Below the pieces are notes generated by a model, which searched no databases, was not told the origin of the DNA, and saw only the letters and a list, made by a program, of their open reading frames with translations. Both the position numbers and the translations under genes were made by a program. From Clostridiaceae bacterium (lineage in GTDB: Bacteria; Bacillota; Clostridia; Tissierellales; Sporanaerobacteraceae), in NCBI GenBank assembly GCA_019391515.1, contig JAHXQP010000029.1, positions 32,411-96,410 of the forward strand: DNA of 64,000 nucleotides, given 5' to 3'. Below, piece by piece: positions 26,367 to 35,922 of this stretch; position 1 is the first letter of the stretch; every line of letters begins with the position of its first letter.

Positions 26367-26711
26367 CTATTCCACTATTTGTATAGATTTTGCTACACCT
26401 TGTACTGGTTGAGATTCAGCTACTGCTCCATCAAATATAACTTCTACAGTTTGGCCTTCTTTTAAATCTTCAGCTTTTATTTTTTCTTCACCCTTGTATA
26501 TTTTGGTACTATTTTTAATCTCTACATTTGCTTTATCATACATAATGTCTTCCTCTATATCTCCTTCAACAAGTATACTTATTATTTCTTCTTCCATAAT
26601 ATTTACTTCTGTTATTTCTCCCCTAATTCCAATTTTTTCTTCCTTTTTCCCGCAACCAACAAGTGAAAAAACAATTATTAATATTAATAATATTGACACA
26701 TTTCTCTTCAC
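26367..26711 (-). CDS. DUF3221-like lipoprotein
   Basis: 114 residues. The signal peptide ends in lipobox FSLVGCGKK. The mature part (GIRGEITEVN ... ILVEGDIEEDIMYDKANVEI ... DLKEGQTVEVIFDGAVAESQPVQG) matches the small beta-rich DUF3221 domain of Firmicute lipoproteins. It should sit on the outer face of the membrane; function unknown. The GTG start at 26711 is preceded by AGGAGGGGG. Confidence 0.8.
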   Translation of the reverse strand: MKRNVSILLILIIVFSLVGCGKKEEKIGIRGEITEVNIMEEEIISILVEGDIEEDIMYDKANVEIKNSTKIYKGEEKIKAEDLKEGQTVEVIFDGAVAESQPVQGVAKSIQIVE

Positions 26712-26827
26712 TTTACCCCCTCCTAAAAATCAAAATTATATTAATTTTCCCAGTCAATATAATCATTTAATATTTCAATTTAAATATAAACAGTCTTCCT
26801 ATATAATAATTCTATCACAAGTAAAAT

Positions 26828-26860
26828 AAAAAGTATCTAGCTTTTAGCTAGATACTTTTT
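26828..26860. terminator. Bidirectional terminator
   Basis: Fifteen-base perfect arms AAAAAGTATCTAGCT / AGCTAGATACTTTTT with a 3-base loop, just after the nitroreductase stop codon. Confidence 0.88.
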
Positions 26861-26863
26861 ATT

Positions 26864-27421
26864 TTACTTAAATATTAAACTTTGAATATTTTTTCTAGTT
26901 TCTGGTTGTTCCATTTTTTTAAGTTCTTCAGGTAATTTATCTTTTTCACCATATTTACCTACTGCAACAACTGTTAGTATTGAATAATCTTCTGGTATAT
27001 TGTATATTTCTCTAGATTTCTTCCTTTTAAATCCTCCCATTGCATGGGTAATAAGGCCTCTTCTTTCTCCCTCAATAGACATATATCCCCAAGCCGTTCC
27101 TGCATCAAACATATGCCAATAATTTTCTTTGTCATTATGTTCAAAACTTTTTTTAGATAGAATCATTATAAGTACCGGAGCACTATCTGCCCAAACTCGG
27201 TTAGAATCCACGATTATACTTCTCATCTTATCCAGCTCTTCATCAGATTTAGCCATAATAAATCGCCAAGGCTGTTCATTGAAACAAGAAGGAGCATACC
27301 TTGCTGCTTCTAAGAGTCCCATTATATCTTCATCATCTATCCTTTCTGTACTAAAAGCTCTTGGTGACCATCTTTCTTTTATCTCTTCTAAAATTTCAAC
27401 ATTAAAATCTCTCTTTCCCAT
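26864..27421 (-). CDS. Nitroreductase family protein
   Basis: 185 residues with the nitroreductase FMN-binding pattern: RWSPRAFSTERIDD at the N-terminus, AARYAPSCFNEQPWRF near residue 40 and MSIEGERRGLITHAMGGF near 120. It is an FMN-dependent NAD(P)H oxidoreductase; the in vivo substrate is unknown. It is the first of three nitroreductase genes in the window and the least similar to the others in length and sequence. Ends at a strong terminator. Confidence 0.9.
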   Translation of the reverse strand: MGKRDFNVEILEEIKERWSPRAFSTERIDDEDIMGLLEAARYAPSCFNEQPWRFIMAKSDEELDKMRSIIVDSNRVWADSAPVLIMILSKKSFEHNDKENYWHMFDAGTAWGYMSIEGERRGLITHAMGGFKRKKSREIYNIPEDYSILTVVAVGKYGEKDKLPEELKKMEQPETRKNIQSLIFK

Positions 27422-27487
27422 AATATCAACCTTTCAAAATATATTGTCATTTAATATATTCCCATAATAACAACAAACAATCATATA

Positions 27488-27994
27488 TTAGCCTATAACA
27501 ATTATTTTTTCAGTTTTGAGAGATTTATTTACATCTATTATTCTTTGGTTAGATGATCCCTTAAACTTTAACATTAAACTCTTTTTATCTATTTCAAATT
27601 TCCCATCTACTAATATATCTGTACTATAAAGTAGTTTTTTCCATCCAGGTACTAAGTCTATATTATCTAAGATTTCCTCATAAGTATAGCCTGTGTAGGT
27701 CATTATATTAAGTCCTAATTCCTTGACCTTTTTAGCTAATACAGCAAAGCTTTTAGGTTGTTCAAAAGGATCTCCACCGCTTAATGTTACTCCATCTAAT
27801 AATGGATTTTCCTTTACCAATTCTATAACATTATCGATTTTCATAAGTTCCCCGCCTTCAAAGGAATGGCTTTCTGGATTATGGCAACTTTGACAATGAT
27901 GTTTGCATCCTTGGCCGAAGACAACTAGCCTTATACCTGGCCCGTCTACTATAGACTCCTTAACAATTCCTGCTATCCTTATATATTGACTCAT
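27488..27994 (-). CDS. nrdG: Anaerobic ribonucleotide reductase activating enzyme
   Basis: 168 residues. The radical SAM cysteines are in FGQGCKHHCQSCHNPESHSF near residue 30, followed by TLSGGDPFEQP. It uses SAM and a [4Fe-4S] cluster to put the glycyl radical on NrdD. The ATG at 27994 has AGAGGTG seven bases upstream; the track GTG (28003) overlaps that site. It follows nrdD by 12 bases in the NrdR-type operon. Confidence 0.95.
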   Translation of the reverse strand: MSQYIRIAGIVKESIVDGPGIRLVVFGQGCKHHCQSCHNPESHSFEGGELMKIDNVIELVKENPLLDGVTLSGGDPFEQPKSFAVLAKKVKELGLNIMTYTGYTYEEILDNIDLVPGWKKLLYSTDILVDGKFEIDKKSLMLKFKGSSNQRIIDVNKSLKTEKIIVIG

Positions 27995-28006
27995 ATAAGA
28001 CACCTC

Positions 28007-30331
28007 TTATTTATAAGAGCAAGAGAAATGCTTCACTCTATCACTTTCTTCAGCTCTTTTTGCATTGTTAAACCTATCCAATGTTCCTACAAGATATCCA
28101 GTTATGCGGCGAATTCTTTGGAATTTAATATCCCCTTCTTCTCTTCCACACTTAGGACATTTATCTCCTATAATGCCCGTATATCCACAAACTGAATCCC
28201 TATCTACAGGATGGTTTATAGAGCCATATCCTACTCCCGATTCCTTCATAGCCCTTACTATTTTTTCAAAGGCTTCTAAGTTTTGAGTTGGATCTCCATC
28301 TAATTCTATATAAGTAATATGACCTCCATTAGTCAATTCATGATAAGGGGCTTCTGTTTTTATTTTATGGAAAGCATTGGTTTCATAATATACTGGTACA
28401 TGGAAACTATTTGTATAGTATTCCCTATCTGTTACCCCTTCAATTTCTCCAAAGATTTCCCTATCCATCCCTACAAATCTTCCTGCAGTTCCTTCTGCTG
28501 GAGTTGCTATAAGAGAAAAATTCAGGTTATATTTTTTACTTGCTTTATCCATCTTTTCACGCATAAACCCTATTATCTCTAGTCCTAACTTTTGAGATTC
28601 TTCTGACTCTCCATGGTGTTTTCCAGTCAATGCTTTTAAACACTCTGCAAGTCCTATAAATCCTGTAGTAAGAGTACCATGTTTTAAAACATCTCTTACT
28701 TCATCTTCTTTATCTAATTTATCAGAATCTATCCATACGCCTTGACCCATTAAAAATGGATAGTTCTTCACCTTTTTGCGAGCTTGAATTTTAAATCTCT
28801 CAACTAATTGTTCTATGACTAAGTCTACAGTTTTATCTAGTTCTTCAAAAAATAGATCAATATTTTTTTCACTTGTTAGAGCAAGTCTCGGAAGATTTAC
28901 AGTAGTAAAGCTTAGGTTTCCTCTTCCATATATGATTTCCTTTGATGGATCATATACATTTGCTGCCACTCTAGTCCTACATCCCATATAAGCTATTTCT
29001 GTTTCAGGATGGCCTGGTTTATAGTATTGTAAATTATAAGGAGCATCTATAAAAGAAAAATTAGGAAATAGTCTTTTCGCACTTACTCTACAAGATAGTT
29101 TAAATAAGTCATAGTTTGGATCTCCCGGATTATAGTTTACCCCTTCTTTCACTTTAAATATTTGAATAGGAAATATTGGTGTTTCGCCATTTCCAAGTCC
29201 AGCTTCTGTAGCAAGAAGAAGATTCTTTATTACCATTTTAGCTTCTTGAGATGTATCAGTTCCATAGTTTATGGAACTAAAAGGTATTTGAGCTCCCGCT
29301 CTACTATGCATTGTATTTAAATTATGAATAAGAGCCTCCATAGCCTGATATGTTTTCCTATTTGTTTCTTTGATTGAGTTCTTTTCAACAAAATCTTGTA
29401 TTTTATCAACCAGAGATTCATCTTTTAGGAACTCTAATAGATATTGTTTCTCTATTTTTTTATACTCTTCACTTTCAGCTAAAGTAGGAATCAAACCCTT
29501 CTCTTCTTCTATTTTTATAATTATACTATTAATCTTTTCCTCTAATTCTTCTCCAACCATTAAATTTATAGCTTTAGTTAAATTGTGTCTATAAACTTTT
29601 TTATACGTTTTTCTTACTCCAGGAGCCATTGCGTAGTCAAAATTAGGAACACTTTGACCACCATGTTGATCATTTTGGTTTGATTGTATTGCAATACATG
29701 CTAGCGCTGCATAACTTTGTATATCCTTAGGTTCCCTTAGGTATCCATGACCTGTACAAAAACCGCCTTTAAACAAATTCAATAAATCAATTTGACAACA
29801 AGTAGTAGTCAAAGTTAAAAAGTCCAAATCATGTATATGTATATCTCCATTTTTATGAGCATGAGAATGGTCAGGGTTTAGTATAAATAAATCATAAAAT
29901 TGCTTTGCACCTTCAGAACCATATTTAAGCATAGTCCCCATAGCAGTATCTCCATCTATATTAGCATTTTCTCTCTTTAAATCATTATCTTTAGCTTCTT
30001 TAAAGGTTAAATCTTCATAGACCTTCATAAGCCTAGTATTCATTTCCCTAGCTTTGTTTCTTTCCGATCTGTAAAGAATATATTCTTTCGCTGTTCTAGC
30101 ATGGCCACTTTCTATAAGTATTTTTTCAACTGCATCTTGAATATCTTCAACCTCTGGAATCTCTCCCTTAAAGTTATCCTCTAAATACAATGTTACTTCT
30201 TCAGCTAGTTCTAATGCAGTATTATAATCCTGTCCTCCAACGGCTTGAGCTGCTTTAAAAATAGCATTTGCAATTTTTTCTATATTAAAAGGTACCTCTC
30301 TGCCATCTCTTTTTTTAATCTTTGTAATCAT
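28007..30331 (-). CDS. nrdD: Anaerobic (class III) ribonucleoside-triphosphate reductase
   Basis: 774 residues. The N-terminal ATP-cone (KKRDGREVPFNIEKIANAIF, residues 5-90) provides allosteric control. The reductase barrel includes TTTCCQIDLLNLF. A C-terminal zinc loop CGYTGIIGDKCPKCGRE precedes the glycyl-radical region RRITGYLVGTLDRFN. It makes deoxyribonucleotides without oxygen, and no aerobic RNR appears nearby. The ATG has AAGGAGG. The upstream region holds a TTGACA promoter overlapped by paired NrdR boxes, so repression by NrdR is likely. Confidence 0.96.
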   Translation of the reverse strand: MITKIKKRDGREVPFNIEKIANAIFKAAQAVGGQDYNTALELAEEVTLYLEDNFKGEIPEVEDIQDAVEKILIESGHARTAKEYILYRSERNKAREMNTRLMKVYEDLTFKEAKDNDLKRENANIDGDTAMGTMLKYGSEGAKQFYDLFILNPDHSHAHKNGDIHIHDLDFLTLTTTCCQIDLLNLFKGGFCTGHGYLREPKDIQSYAALACIAIQSNQNDQHGGQSVPNFDYAMAPGVRKTYKKVYRHNLTKAINLMVGEELEEKINSIIIKIEEEKGLIPTLAESEEYKKIEKQYLLEFLKDESLVDKIQDFVEKNSIKETNRKTYQAMEALIHNLNTMHSRAGAQIPFSSINYGTDTSQEAKMVIKNLLLATEAGLGNGETPIFPIQIFKVKEGVNYNPGDPNYDLFKLSCRVSAKRLFPNFSFIDAPYNLQYYKPGHPETEIAYMGCRTRVAANVYDPSKEIIYGRGNLSFTTVNLPRLALTSEKNIDLFFEELDKTVDLVIEQLVERFKIQARKKVKNYPFLMGQGVWIDSDKLDKEDEVRDVLKHGTLTTGFIGLAECLKALTGKHHGESEESQKLGLEIIGFMREKMDKASKKYNLNFSLIATPAEGTAGRFVGMDREIFGEIEGVTDREYYTNSFHVPVYYETNAFHKIKTEAPYHELTNGGHITYIELDGDPTQNLEAFEKIVRAMKESGVGYGSINHPVDRDSVCGYTGIIGDKCPKCGREEGDIKFQRIRRITGYLVGTLDRFNNAKRAEESDRVKHFSCSYK

Positions 30332-30420
30332 ATAATTGGCCTCCTTAAAAATTTAACACTTTTATTTTTTATTTTTTGTGATAAACTATATTAGTTGTAT
30401 ATTTTAATTTTCACTAGCGA

Positions 30421-30470
30421 TTACTACATGTCGTTATTATATAATAACAAACAACTATATATTGTGTCAA
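30421..30470 (-). promoter_or_regulatory. nrdD promoter with paired NrdR boxes
   Basis: Minus strand TTGACA at 30470-30465, an 18-base spacer and TATTAT at 30446-30441. Box 1 (30452-30467) reads ACACAATATATAGTTG and matches 14 of 16 positions of the NrdR consensus; it overlaps the -35 element. A weaker box (30421-30436) with core CTACATGTCG lies near the transcription start. The two centres are 31 bases apart, the classic NrdR spacing on one DNA face. Confidence 0.7.
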
Positions 30471-30531
30471 TAGCTTTGGAAAAACCTTACTGTTTTAGTC
30501 TAGTTTAGAATAATAAGATTGTATATCATTT

Positions 30532-30560
30532 AAAAAGAGAACCTAGTAGGTTCTCTTTTT
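30532..30560 (-). terminator. Terminator after degV
   Basis: Perfect AAAAAGAGAACC / GGTTCTCTTTTT stem with a 5-base loop, between the DegV gene and the nrdD promoter. Confidence 0.87.
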
Positions 30561-30579
30561 AAAGATTTTAAATTTTAAA

Positions 30580-31413
30580 TTAAAAAGCTATAACTATTCC
30601 ACCATCATTTGCATAAACAGAACTTAATCCGGCCATTTCTACAACTATAATATCCTTAAAATTATACCTTTTACTTATCTCATCCTTAAGCTTATTTGCT
30701 CTTTCTTCATTATTACAATGAGATATTCCAAGTACCCTGTTCTCAATATCCTTTCCTTCTTCTCCTATTATATCAACAAGCCTTCTAAATGCTTTTTTAG
30801 TACCTCTCACTTTATCAACTAATCTAATATTACCATCTTCATCTGAACCCATAATAGGCTTTATAGATAAAAAGGAAGCAATATGTCCGGCGATTTTAGT
30901 CAGTCTACCACCTTTGATTAAATTATCTAAATTATCAAGTATAAAGAAGGTCTTCATTTCATTAATGTATTGCTCTATTTTATTTACTATATCAAGATTA
31001 TCATATTTTTCTTGTATAAGCTCAAATATTTTCATACTAACAAGTGTTTCCCCTATTGAGGCACTTTTAGAATCAAATACATGGATAAATTTTTCTGCAC
31101 TATCAGCAATAATATTCTTAGCAAGGATTGCAGAATTACATGTTCCACTTAATTGTGAAGATATTGTTACTACAAATACATTCTTTCCTTCTTCATATTC
31201 TTTAAGAAAATCTCCTGGAGAAGGACTTGACGTTTTAACATGATTTTTACTGTTTTTCATATTTACTAAAAGTTCATCTACATTTAAATTTTCATCATCT
31301 ACAAAAGTTTGTCCGTCTATGTCTATTTTTAGCGGAACTAATCCAATATTCATTTGTTTTTTTAATTCCTCATTTAAATCACAGCTACTATCACTGACTA
31401 TTTTGTATTCCAT
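30580..31413 (-). CDS. DegV family fatty-acid-binding protein
   Basis: 277 residues, full DegV length. The N-terminal SDSSCDLNEEL and the SSPSPGDFLKEYEEG and ISSQLSGTCNSA segments form the fatty-acid pocket signature. In Firmicutes these proteins (FakB) present fatty acids to the kinase FakA for phosphorylation; fakA is not in this window. The ATG at 31413 has GGGGTG. Single-gene unit with its own terminator. Confidence 0.92.
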   Translation of the reverse strand: MEYKIVSDSSCDLNEELKKQMNIGLVPLKIDIDGQTFVDDENLNVDELLVNMKNSKNHVKTSSPSPGDFLKEYEEGKNVFVVTISSQLSGTCNSAILAKNIIADSAEKFIHVFDSKSASIGETLVSMKIFELIQEKYDNLDIVNKIEQYINEMKTFFILDNLDNLIKGGRLTKIAGHIASFLSIKPIMGSDEDGNIRLVDKVRGTKKAFRRLVDIIGEEGKDIENRVLGISHCNNEERANKLKDEISKRYNFKDIIVVEMAGLSSVYANDGGIVIAF

Positions 31414-31541
31414 TATTTCACCCCATCTTGTTTTAATCGGTGTGTATTTATACTAACATTTATTTCTTTAAGTTACAATAGGGACCCATAAATTGATCTA
31501 TTTTATTTTTAAAATTATTAAAAAACACTGAAAATTATAAA

Positions 31542-32018
31542 CTAAATATCTAAATCAATATGACAATATCCTCCAGGATTCTTCTTTAGATATTTTTGAT
31601 GATACTCCTCAGCCTTATAGAAAGAATAAATAGGCTTTACTTCTGTAACAATAGGCTCGTCATATCTTTTCTGTTCTTCTTTTAAGCTCTTTTCAATAGT
31701 TGAAAGATCTCCCTCATCTGTATAATAAATACCAGTTCTATACTGATGACCTATATCTGGACCTTGTTGATTTAACAATGTTGAGTTTATTATCCTCCAA
31801 AATCTAGATAACAGCTGTTCAAGGGAAATCATATTCTCATCATATTTTATATAGCAAGCTTCTGCATGCCCAGTCTTACCTGTACATACTTCTTCATAAG
31901 TAGGATTTTCTTTCCTGCCATTAGCATAACCTACCTTTGTTTCTGCAACTCCATCAATTCTTGACATATACTCTTCTACTCCCCAAAAACAACCACCTGC
32001 AAAAACTATCTCCTTCAT
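31542..32018 (-). CDS. msrA: Peptide methionine sulfoxide reductase A
   Basis: 158 residues. The active-site motif [13 protein letters not shown] is at the N-terminus, together with [11 protein letters not shown] and [17 protein letters not shown]; the last contains a possible resolving cysteine. It repairs methionine-S-sulfoxide. The ATG at 32018 is preceded by AGAGGTG; the track GTG start (32027) overlaps that site. No msrB is fused or adjacent. It follows lrgB by about 70 bases without a clear terminator. Confidence 0.95.
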   Translation of the reverse strand: MKEIVFAGGCFWGVEEYMSRIDGVAETKVGYANGRKENPTYEEVCTGKTGHAEACYIKYDENMISLEQLLSRFWRIINSTLLNQQGPDIGHQYRTGIYYTDEGDLSTIEKSLKEEQKRYDEPIVTEVKPIYSFYKAEEYHQKYLKKNPGGYCHIDLDI

Positions 32019-32090
32019 ATTTATCACCTCTACAAAATATTTTACCCACAGGTATTTAAATGATTCTCATAAAATATTTATTATTTTATT

Positions 32091-32783
32091 TCAATTAAAT
32101 AATTTCATTAACCAAGGTGCTAAAAAAACTGTTATTATACCTGCTACACTTATAGATAAAGATCCCATGCCCCCTTGAGTCTCGCCTAATTCCATTGCCT
32201 TAGCAGTTCCTAGTGCATGGGCTCCACTACCTAGCCCTATTCCCTGGGCAGTTTCATCTTTTACTCTAAATACTTTATATACATATGGCCCTAATATGCT
32301 TCCAACAATACCTGTAAGGGTTGTTGCAGCTACTGTTAAACTTGGAATACCTCCGATTTCTTTGGAAACTTCAATAGATATAGCCGCAGTTACAGATCTA
32401 GGAACAAGAGATAATACTATGTTTTCTTCTAATCCAAATAATTTACTTAGAAAATATGTACTAACTATAGCTGTAAATGATCCTACGAATATTCCTATTA
32501 ATATGGGTATACCACTTTTTTTAAGTTTTTTAATTTGCCTATACAATGGTACTACAAGTACTACTGTAGCTGGTCCTAAAAAGAAGGTTATTATACTGCC
32601 ACCTTTTTCATAGATTTCATAATCAATATCAAAATACAATAAAAAACTTATAATTAAAGTTACAGATATAAGCATTGGATTGAATATAGCTATCTTTGTC
32701 TTTCTATTTATAAATAATCCTATTTCAAAAGCTAAAATAGAAATTAGAATTCCAAATATAGGAGTGTTCAAATATTTAGCCAT
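32091..32783 (-). CDS. lrgB: LrgB family membrane protein
   Basis: 230 residues, six to seven hydrophobic segments. The family signature SVTAAISIEVSKEIGGIPSLTVA and the GLGSGAHALGTAKAMELGE loop are present. It pairs with LrgA in the holin-like LrgAB/CidAB system, linked to murein hydrolase control and organic-acid transport. I prefer the ATG at 32783, with GAGGAG eight bases upstream, over the ATG at 32792. It overlaps the end of lrgA. Confidence 0.9.
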   Translation of the reverse strand: MAKYLNTPIFGILISILAFEIGLFINRKTKIAIFNPMLISVTLIISFLLYFDIDYEIYEKGGSIITFFLGPATVVLVVPLYRQIKKLKKSGIPILIGIFVGSFTAIVSTYFLSKLFGLEENIVLSLVPRSVTAAISIEVSKEIGGIPSLTVAATTLTGIVGSILGPYVYKVFRVKDETAQGIGLGSGAHALGTAKAMELGETQGGMGSLSISVAGIITVFLAPWLMKLFN

Positions 32784-33141
32784 CTCTTCCATCTCCTCTT
32801 TGCAATCTTTTTAATACCTGTACTGTTAATCCAGTTACTCCAATAACTATAATAGTTGACAAGACTATTACTATTATAATTGGTAGCCAATCATCCTTAA
32901 CATATTCTAAAGACGAAATTATGCCTACTGCTGATGGTATAAAGAAAAAAGTTATATGATCTAATAAAAATTCACTTACATCTTCTATCATTTCTACTTT
33001 TATAATTCCTGTAACTAGGCATATTAAAAGAATTACCATCCCTATGATAGTCGCTGGTATAGGTAATCCTATAATATGTTGAAGTAAATGTCCTACAAAT
33101 AATACTCCAAATATTATAGCCAATTGTCTAAAAACTTTCAT
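32776..33141 (-). CDS. lrgA: LrgA/CidA family holin-like protein
   Basis: 121 residues with four transmembrane segments. The family motif LLQHIIGLPIPATIIGMVIL (about 20-40) and the FFIPSAVGII segment are clear. It works with LrgB, whose start overlaps it by 8 bases. ATG at 33141 with AAGGGGA upstream. No LytSR regulator is present in the window. Confidence 0.9.
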   Translation of the reverse strand: MKVFRQLAIIFGVLFVGHLLQHIIGLPIPATIIGMVILLICLVTGIIKVEMIEDVSEFLLDHITFFFIPSAVGIISSLEYVKDDWLPIIIVIVLSTIIVIGVTGLTVQVLKRLQRGDGRDG

Positions 33142-33260
33142 GTAGACTTTCCCCTTTCAACTAAAAAGAAATTTTTATATATTAAATATTATATTGTATA
33201 TTTCTAATTTAGGCTATAAAATACATTTACCCTAAAATATATTTTTTAAATATACCAAAA

Positions 33261-33297
33261 AAACAGGAGATAAAAATATATTTTTATCTCCTGTTTT
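33261..33297 (-). terminator. Terminator after MATE gene
   Basis: Perfect palindrome AAACAGGAGATAAAAATA / TATTTTTATCTCCTGTTT with a T tail, 9 bases after the MATE stop codon. Confidence 0.87.
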
Positions 33298-33305
33298 TAT
33301 TTTAG

Positions 33306-34670
33306 CTACATACTCTCTGTAATGTTTTTAACCCATTTCTTAGAAATCAGTCTAGGTATACCTATAGCTGCTTTTATTACTTCTTCTAATGATACAAGAG
33401 CTACAATTATATGGACTGGAAGCTTAAATACTAATGCTCCTAAAAAAGCCATAGGTACTCCTACTAACCATACTGAACCTAATTCTAAAAATAGAGAGAA
33501 TTTTGTATCTCCTCCGCCTCTTAAAACCCCTACTATCATAGTGCCATTAAACATCTTTATAAAAAATACAATTCCAATTACTTTAAGGGTATCTTTAGCA
33601 ATTTCATATACTTCTGGAGTTAATTTTCTAAATAATTTAAGAACTATCCCCGATGAGAAAAATAATCCCATTCCAAGTATAACTCCTGTCATAGTAGCTA
33701 TAATTAAAAATCTTTTTGAATATTCAACAGCTAATTTCTCTTCATTACTACCTATTTTATTCCCTACCATTACAGTGGCTGCATTGGCTAAACCTCTGGA
33801 AATTACCATAAATATATTTTGTACAGTAGTTGCTATTTGAACTGCTGCTATAGCTTCTTTTCCTATTCTTGCATAAGCTATAGAATACATAATATTTCCT
33901 AATGCCCAAATAGCCTCATTTAAAATAACTGGATAAGTAGTTTTAATATATTTCATAAAATAATCTTTTCCCCATCCAGTCAAATCCTTTATACTTGCTG
34001 CTAAAACACCTCTATCAGAATATACAGCATATAATATAAATCCTAGCTCTACTATTCTGGCTATTAATGTTCCATAAGCAGCACCTTTAACTCCCAATCT
34101 AGGAAAACCGAGTTTACCAAATATAAGTAAATAGTTAAAAAATGTATTAGTTACAAAGGATATAGCACTAACTACCATAGGCATTCTAGCTTGACCAATA
34201 CTTCTAGCTGCCACACTATATGAAAAACCAATGGCTGTAACAATATAGCTTAGAGATACAATTTTCAAATAATCTGCTCCTAAAGCTACTACTTCTGCAT
34301 CTTTAGTAAAAATATTCATTAAAAATTCGGGTACAAAAAAAGCAGCTATAGTAAAAAACATTCCTACTACACTACCTAAGCAAATAGCTAAGCCTAATAT
34401 TTTTCTTATATTTTTAATATCCTCTTTTCCCCAAAATTGAGATATAAATATGGATGAACCACTATTTATACCAAATACTATAAGCATATAAAAGAAAAAA
34501 ACTTGGTTGGCTAGACCAACAGCTGCTATACTAGCATCTCCAAGACTGCTAATCATAAGAGTATCTACCATATTTAGAGAAGATGTAATTAAATTTTGAA
34601 GTGCAATAGGAAGAGCAATTCCCAACATTCCTTTGAAAAACGTCTTATCTTTCCACATAGATTCTACCAT
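33306..34670 (-). CDS. MATE family efflux transporter
   Basis: 454 residues, about 12 membrane segments in two homologous halves. Typical MATE sequences include IALPIALQNLITSSLNMVDTLMISSLG at the N-terminus and AVQIATTVQNIFMVISRGLANAA at the start of the second half. It exports cationic drugs or metabolites using Na+ or H+. The ATG at 34670 is close behind GGGGGAG. A short palindrome GTAACGTTAC lies about 45 bases upstream. Substrate unknown. Confidence 0.92.
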   Translation of the reverse strand: MVESMWKDKTFFKGMLGIALPIALQNLITSSLNMVDTLMISSLGDASIAAVGLANQVFFFYMLIVFGINSGSSIFISQFWGKEDIKNIRKILGLAICLGSVVGMFFTIAAFFVPEFLMNIFTKDAEVVALGADYLKIVSLSYIVTAIGFSYSVAARSIGQARMPMVVSAISFVTNTFFNYLLIFGKLGFPRLGVKGAAYGTLIARIVELGFILYAVYSDRGVLAASIKDLTGWGKDYFMKYIKTTYPVILNEAIWALGNIMYSIAYARIGKEAIAAVQIATTVQNIFMVISRGLANAATVMVGNKIGSNEEKLAVEYSKRFLIIATMTGVILGMGLFFSSGIVLKLFRKLTPEVYEIAKDTLKVIGIVFFIKMFNGTMIVGVLRGGGDTKFSLFLELGSVWLVGVPMAFLGALVFKLPVHIIVALVSLEEVIKAAIGIPRLISKKWVKNITESM

Positions 34671-34795
34671 TCGACTCCCCCTTTACTATTAATATTCCGT
34701 ATATCTATAAAAGAGTAACGTTACCATGTTATCATATTTTTTTACATATGTGAATGGAAAATAAGACTTTTTATAAAATATACTTTAAATATTAA

Positions 34796-34821
34796 AACAG
34801 GCACTTAATTAAGTGCCTGTT
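34796..34821 (-). terminator. Terminator after first LCP gene
   Basis: Perfect AACAGGCACTTAA / TTAAGTGCCTGTT inverted repeat followed by a short T run on the minus strand. Confidence 0.82.
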
Positions 34822-34825
34822 CTTC

Positions 34826-35752
34826 CTAATTTACATTCCCATCTTCATATATAAATTCATGAATCTGTTTTTCTGTCTCTTCTAAGTCTGTAACTAGATA
34901 CCATACTTTTCCTATAAACTTTCCATGGCTATGCTCATCTTTAGGAAATCTATCTTGTTCTAAAGTCTTAATATTATTAGTCAAGCCATAAGTTCCAAGT
35001 TTCACTATATCCATTTTTGTAAGGCTTGTCTCTACATAAGGAAAAACACTATCTACTACTTCTGGATATTTTGTCATTCCTATGTTCTTCCCTTTTTCAA
35101 ATATTTCTTCTATTACCCTTCTCTGTCTTTCTGTTCTTTCATAATCTCCATTTCCTATCTTCCTTATTCTAGAATAAGTAAGAGCCTCTTTACCATTTAG
35201 ATGATTTATTCCTGATGTTTTAATCGAACTATTTTTAATATGCTTATTTATTTCTCTTACCTCTGATTCATTTAATTCAATATCTACACCACCTATAGTG
35301 TCTACAACCTTTTCAAAACTATCAAAATTCACAAAAGCATAATCTCTTATATCTAAATTAAAATTTTCGTTTAATGTTCTAATAGCAAGTTCTGGTCCTC
35401 CATAGGCATATGCATGATTTATCTTTGTCTTACCATGATCATAAACATCAACATAGGTATCCCTCATAATTGAAGATAATTTTACTTTCTTATGAGCTTT
35501 ATCTATACTTAATATCATTATTGAATCAGAACGGGATACATCCTTTTCATCTCTTCCATCTCCACCAAATAACGCTATATTTATTACTTTATTATCTTTT
35601 TCTTTATCCTTATTCTTAGGCTTTATACCTAAATCCTTATCTTCTTTAGATATTTTTACAGTTTTAATATCATTTAAATAAGAATATCCATATAAAAATA
35701 CCCCTAATATTAAAGCACAGACTACTATTATTACTATATTTCTCTTCTTCAT
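34826..35752 (-). CDS. LytR-CpsA-Psr (LCP) family glycopolymer ligase, copy 1
   Basis: 308 residues. One N-terminal transmembrane anchor (MKKRNIVIIVVCALILGVFLYG) puts the LCP domain outside. Core signatures include ALFGGDGRDE, SRSDSIMILSID, SIMRDTYVDVYDHG, KINHAYAYGGPELA and YSRIRKIGNGDYERTERQRR. LCP enzymes attach teichoic acids or other polymers to peptidoglycan. The ATG at 35752 has AGGAG seven bases upstream. It is a close paralogue of the next gene but has its own transcript, separated by a terminator. Confidence 0.92.
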   Translation of the reverse strand: MKKRNIVIIVVCALILGVFLYGYSYLNDIKTVKISKEDKDLGIKPKNKDKEKDNKVINIALFGGDGRDEKDVSRSDSIMILSIDKAHKKVKLSSIMRDTYVDVYDHGKTKINHAYAYGGPELAIRTLNENFNLDIRDYAFVNFDSFEKVVDTIGGVDIELNESEVREINKHIKNSSIKTSGINHLNGKEALTYSRIRKIGNGDYERTERQRRVIEEIFEKGKNIGMTKYPEVVDSVFPYVETSLTKMDIVKLGTYGLTNNIKTLEQDRFPKDEHSHGKFIGKVWYLVTDLEETEKQIHEFIYEDGNVN

Positions 35753-35895
35753 TCCCTCGCTCCTGGTTTTAAATATTTTGCCAAAAACCAGGGGCTTCAC
35801 CATCCTTTCTTTAATTTTTGCTAGCTTTTTATCTATTATACTATATCTTTCTACTATCTTTCTACAAATTTGTTTATATTCCTTTAATTATATGT

Positions 35896-35922
35896 AAAAA
35901 GAAACCTAAAAGGTTTCTTTTT
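35896..35922 (-). terminator. Terminator after second LCP gene
   Basis: AAAAAGAAACCT / AGGTTTCTTTTT hairpin with a 3-base loop, overlapping the stop codon of the second LCP gene. Confidence 0.85.

Noticed and set aside
28007-28200. Missing first cysteine pair in the NrdD zinc site
   Set aside because: The VDRDSVCGYTG form is, as I recall, common in Firmicute class III enzymes, so it is not evidence of a defect.
33322-33840. 172-codon plus-strand ORF opposite the MATE gene
   Set aside because: A shadow of the transporter; no motif, no start context. The same applies to other antisense ORFs such as 6486-6935, 61279-61737 and 62389-62763.
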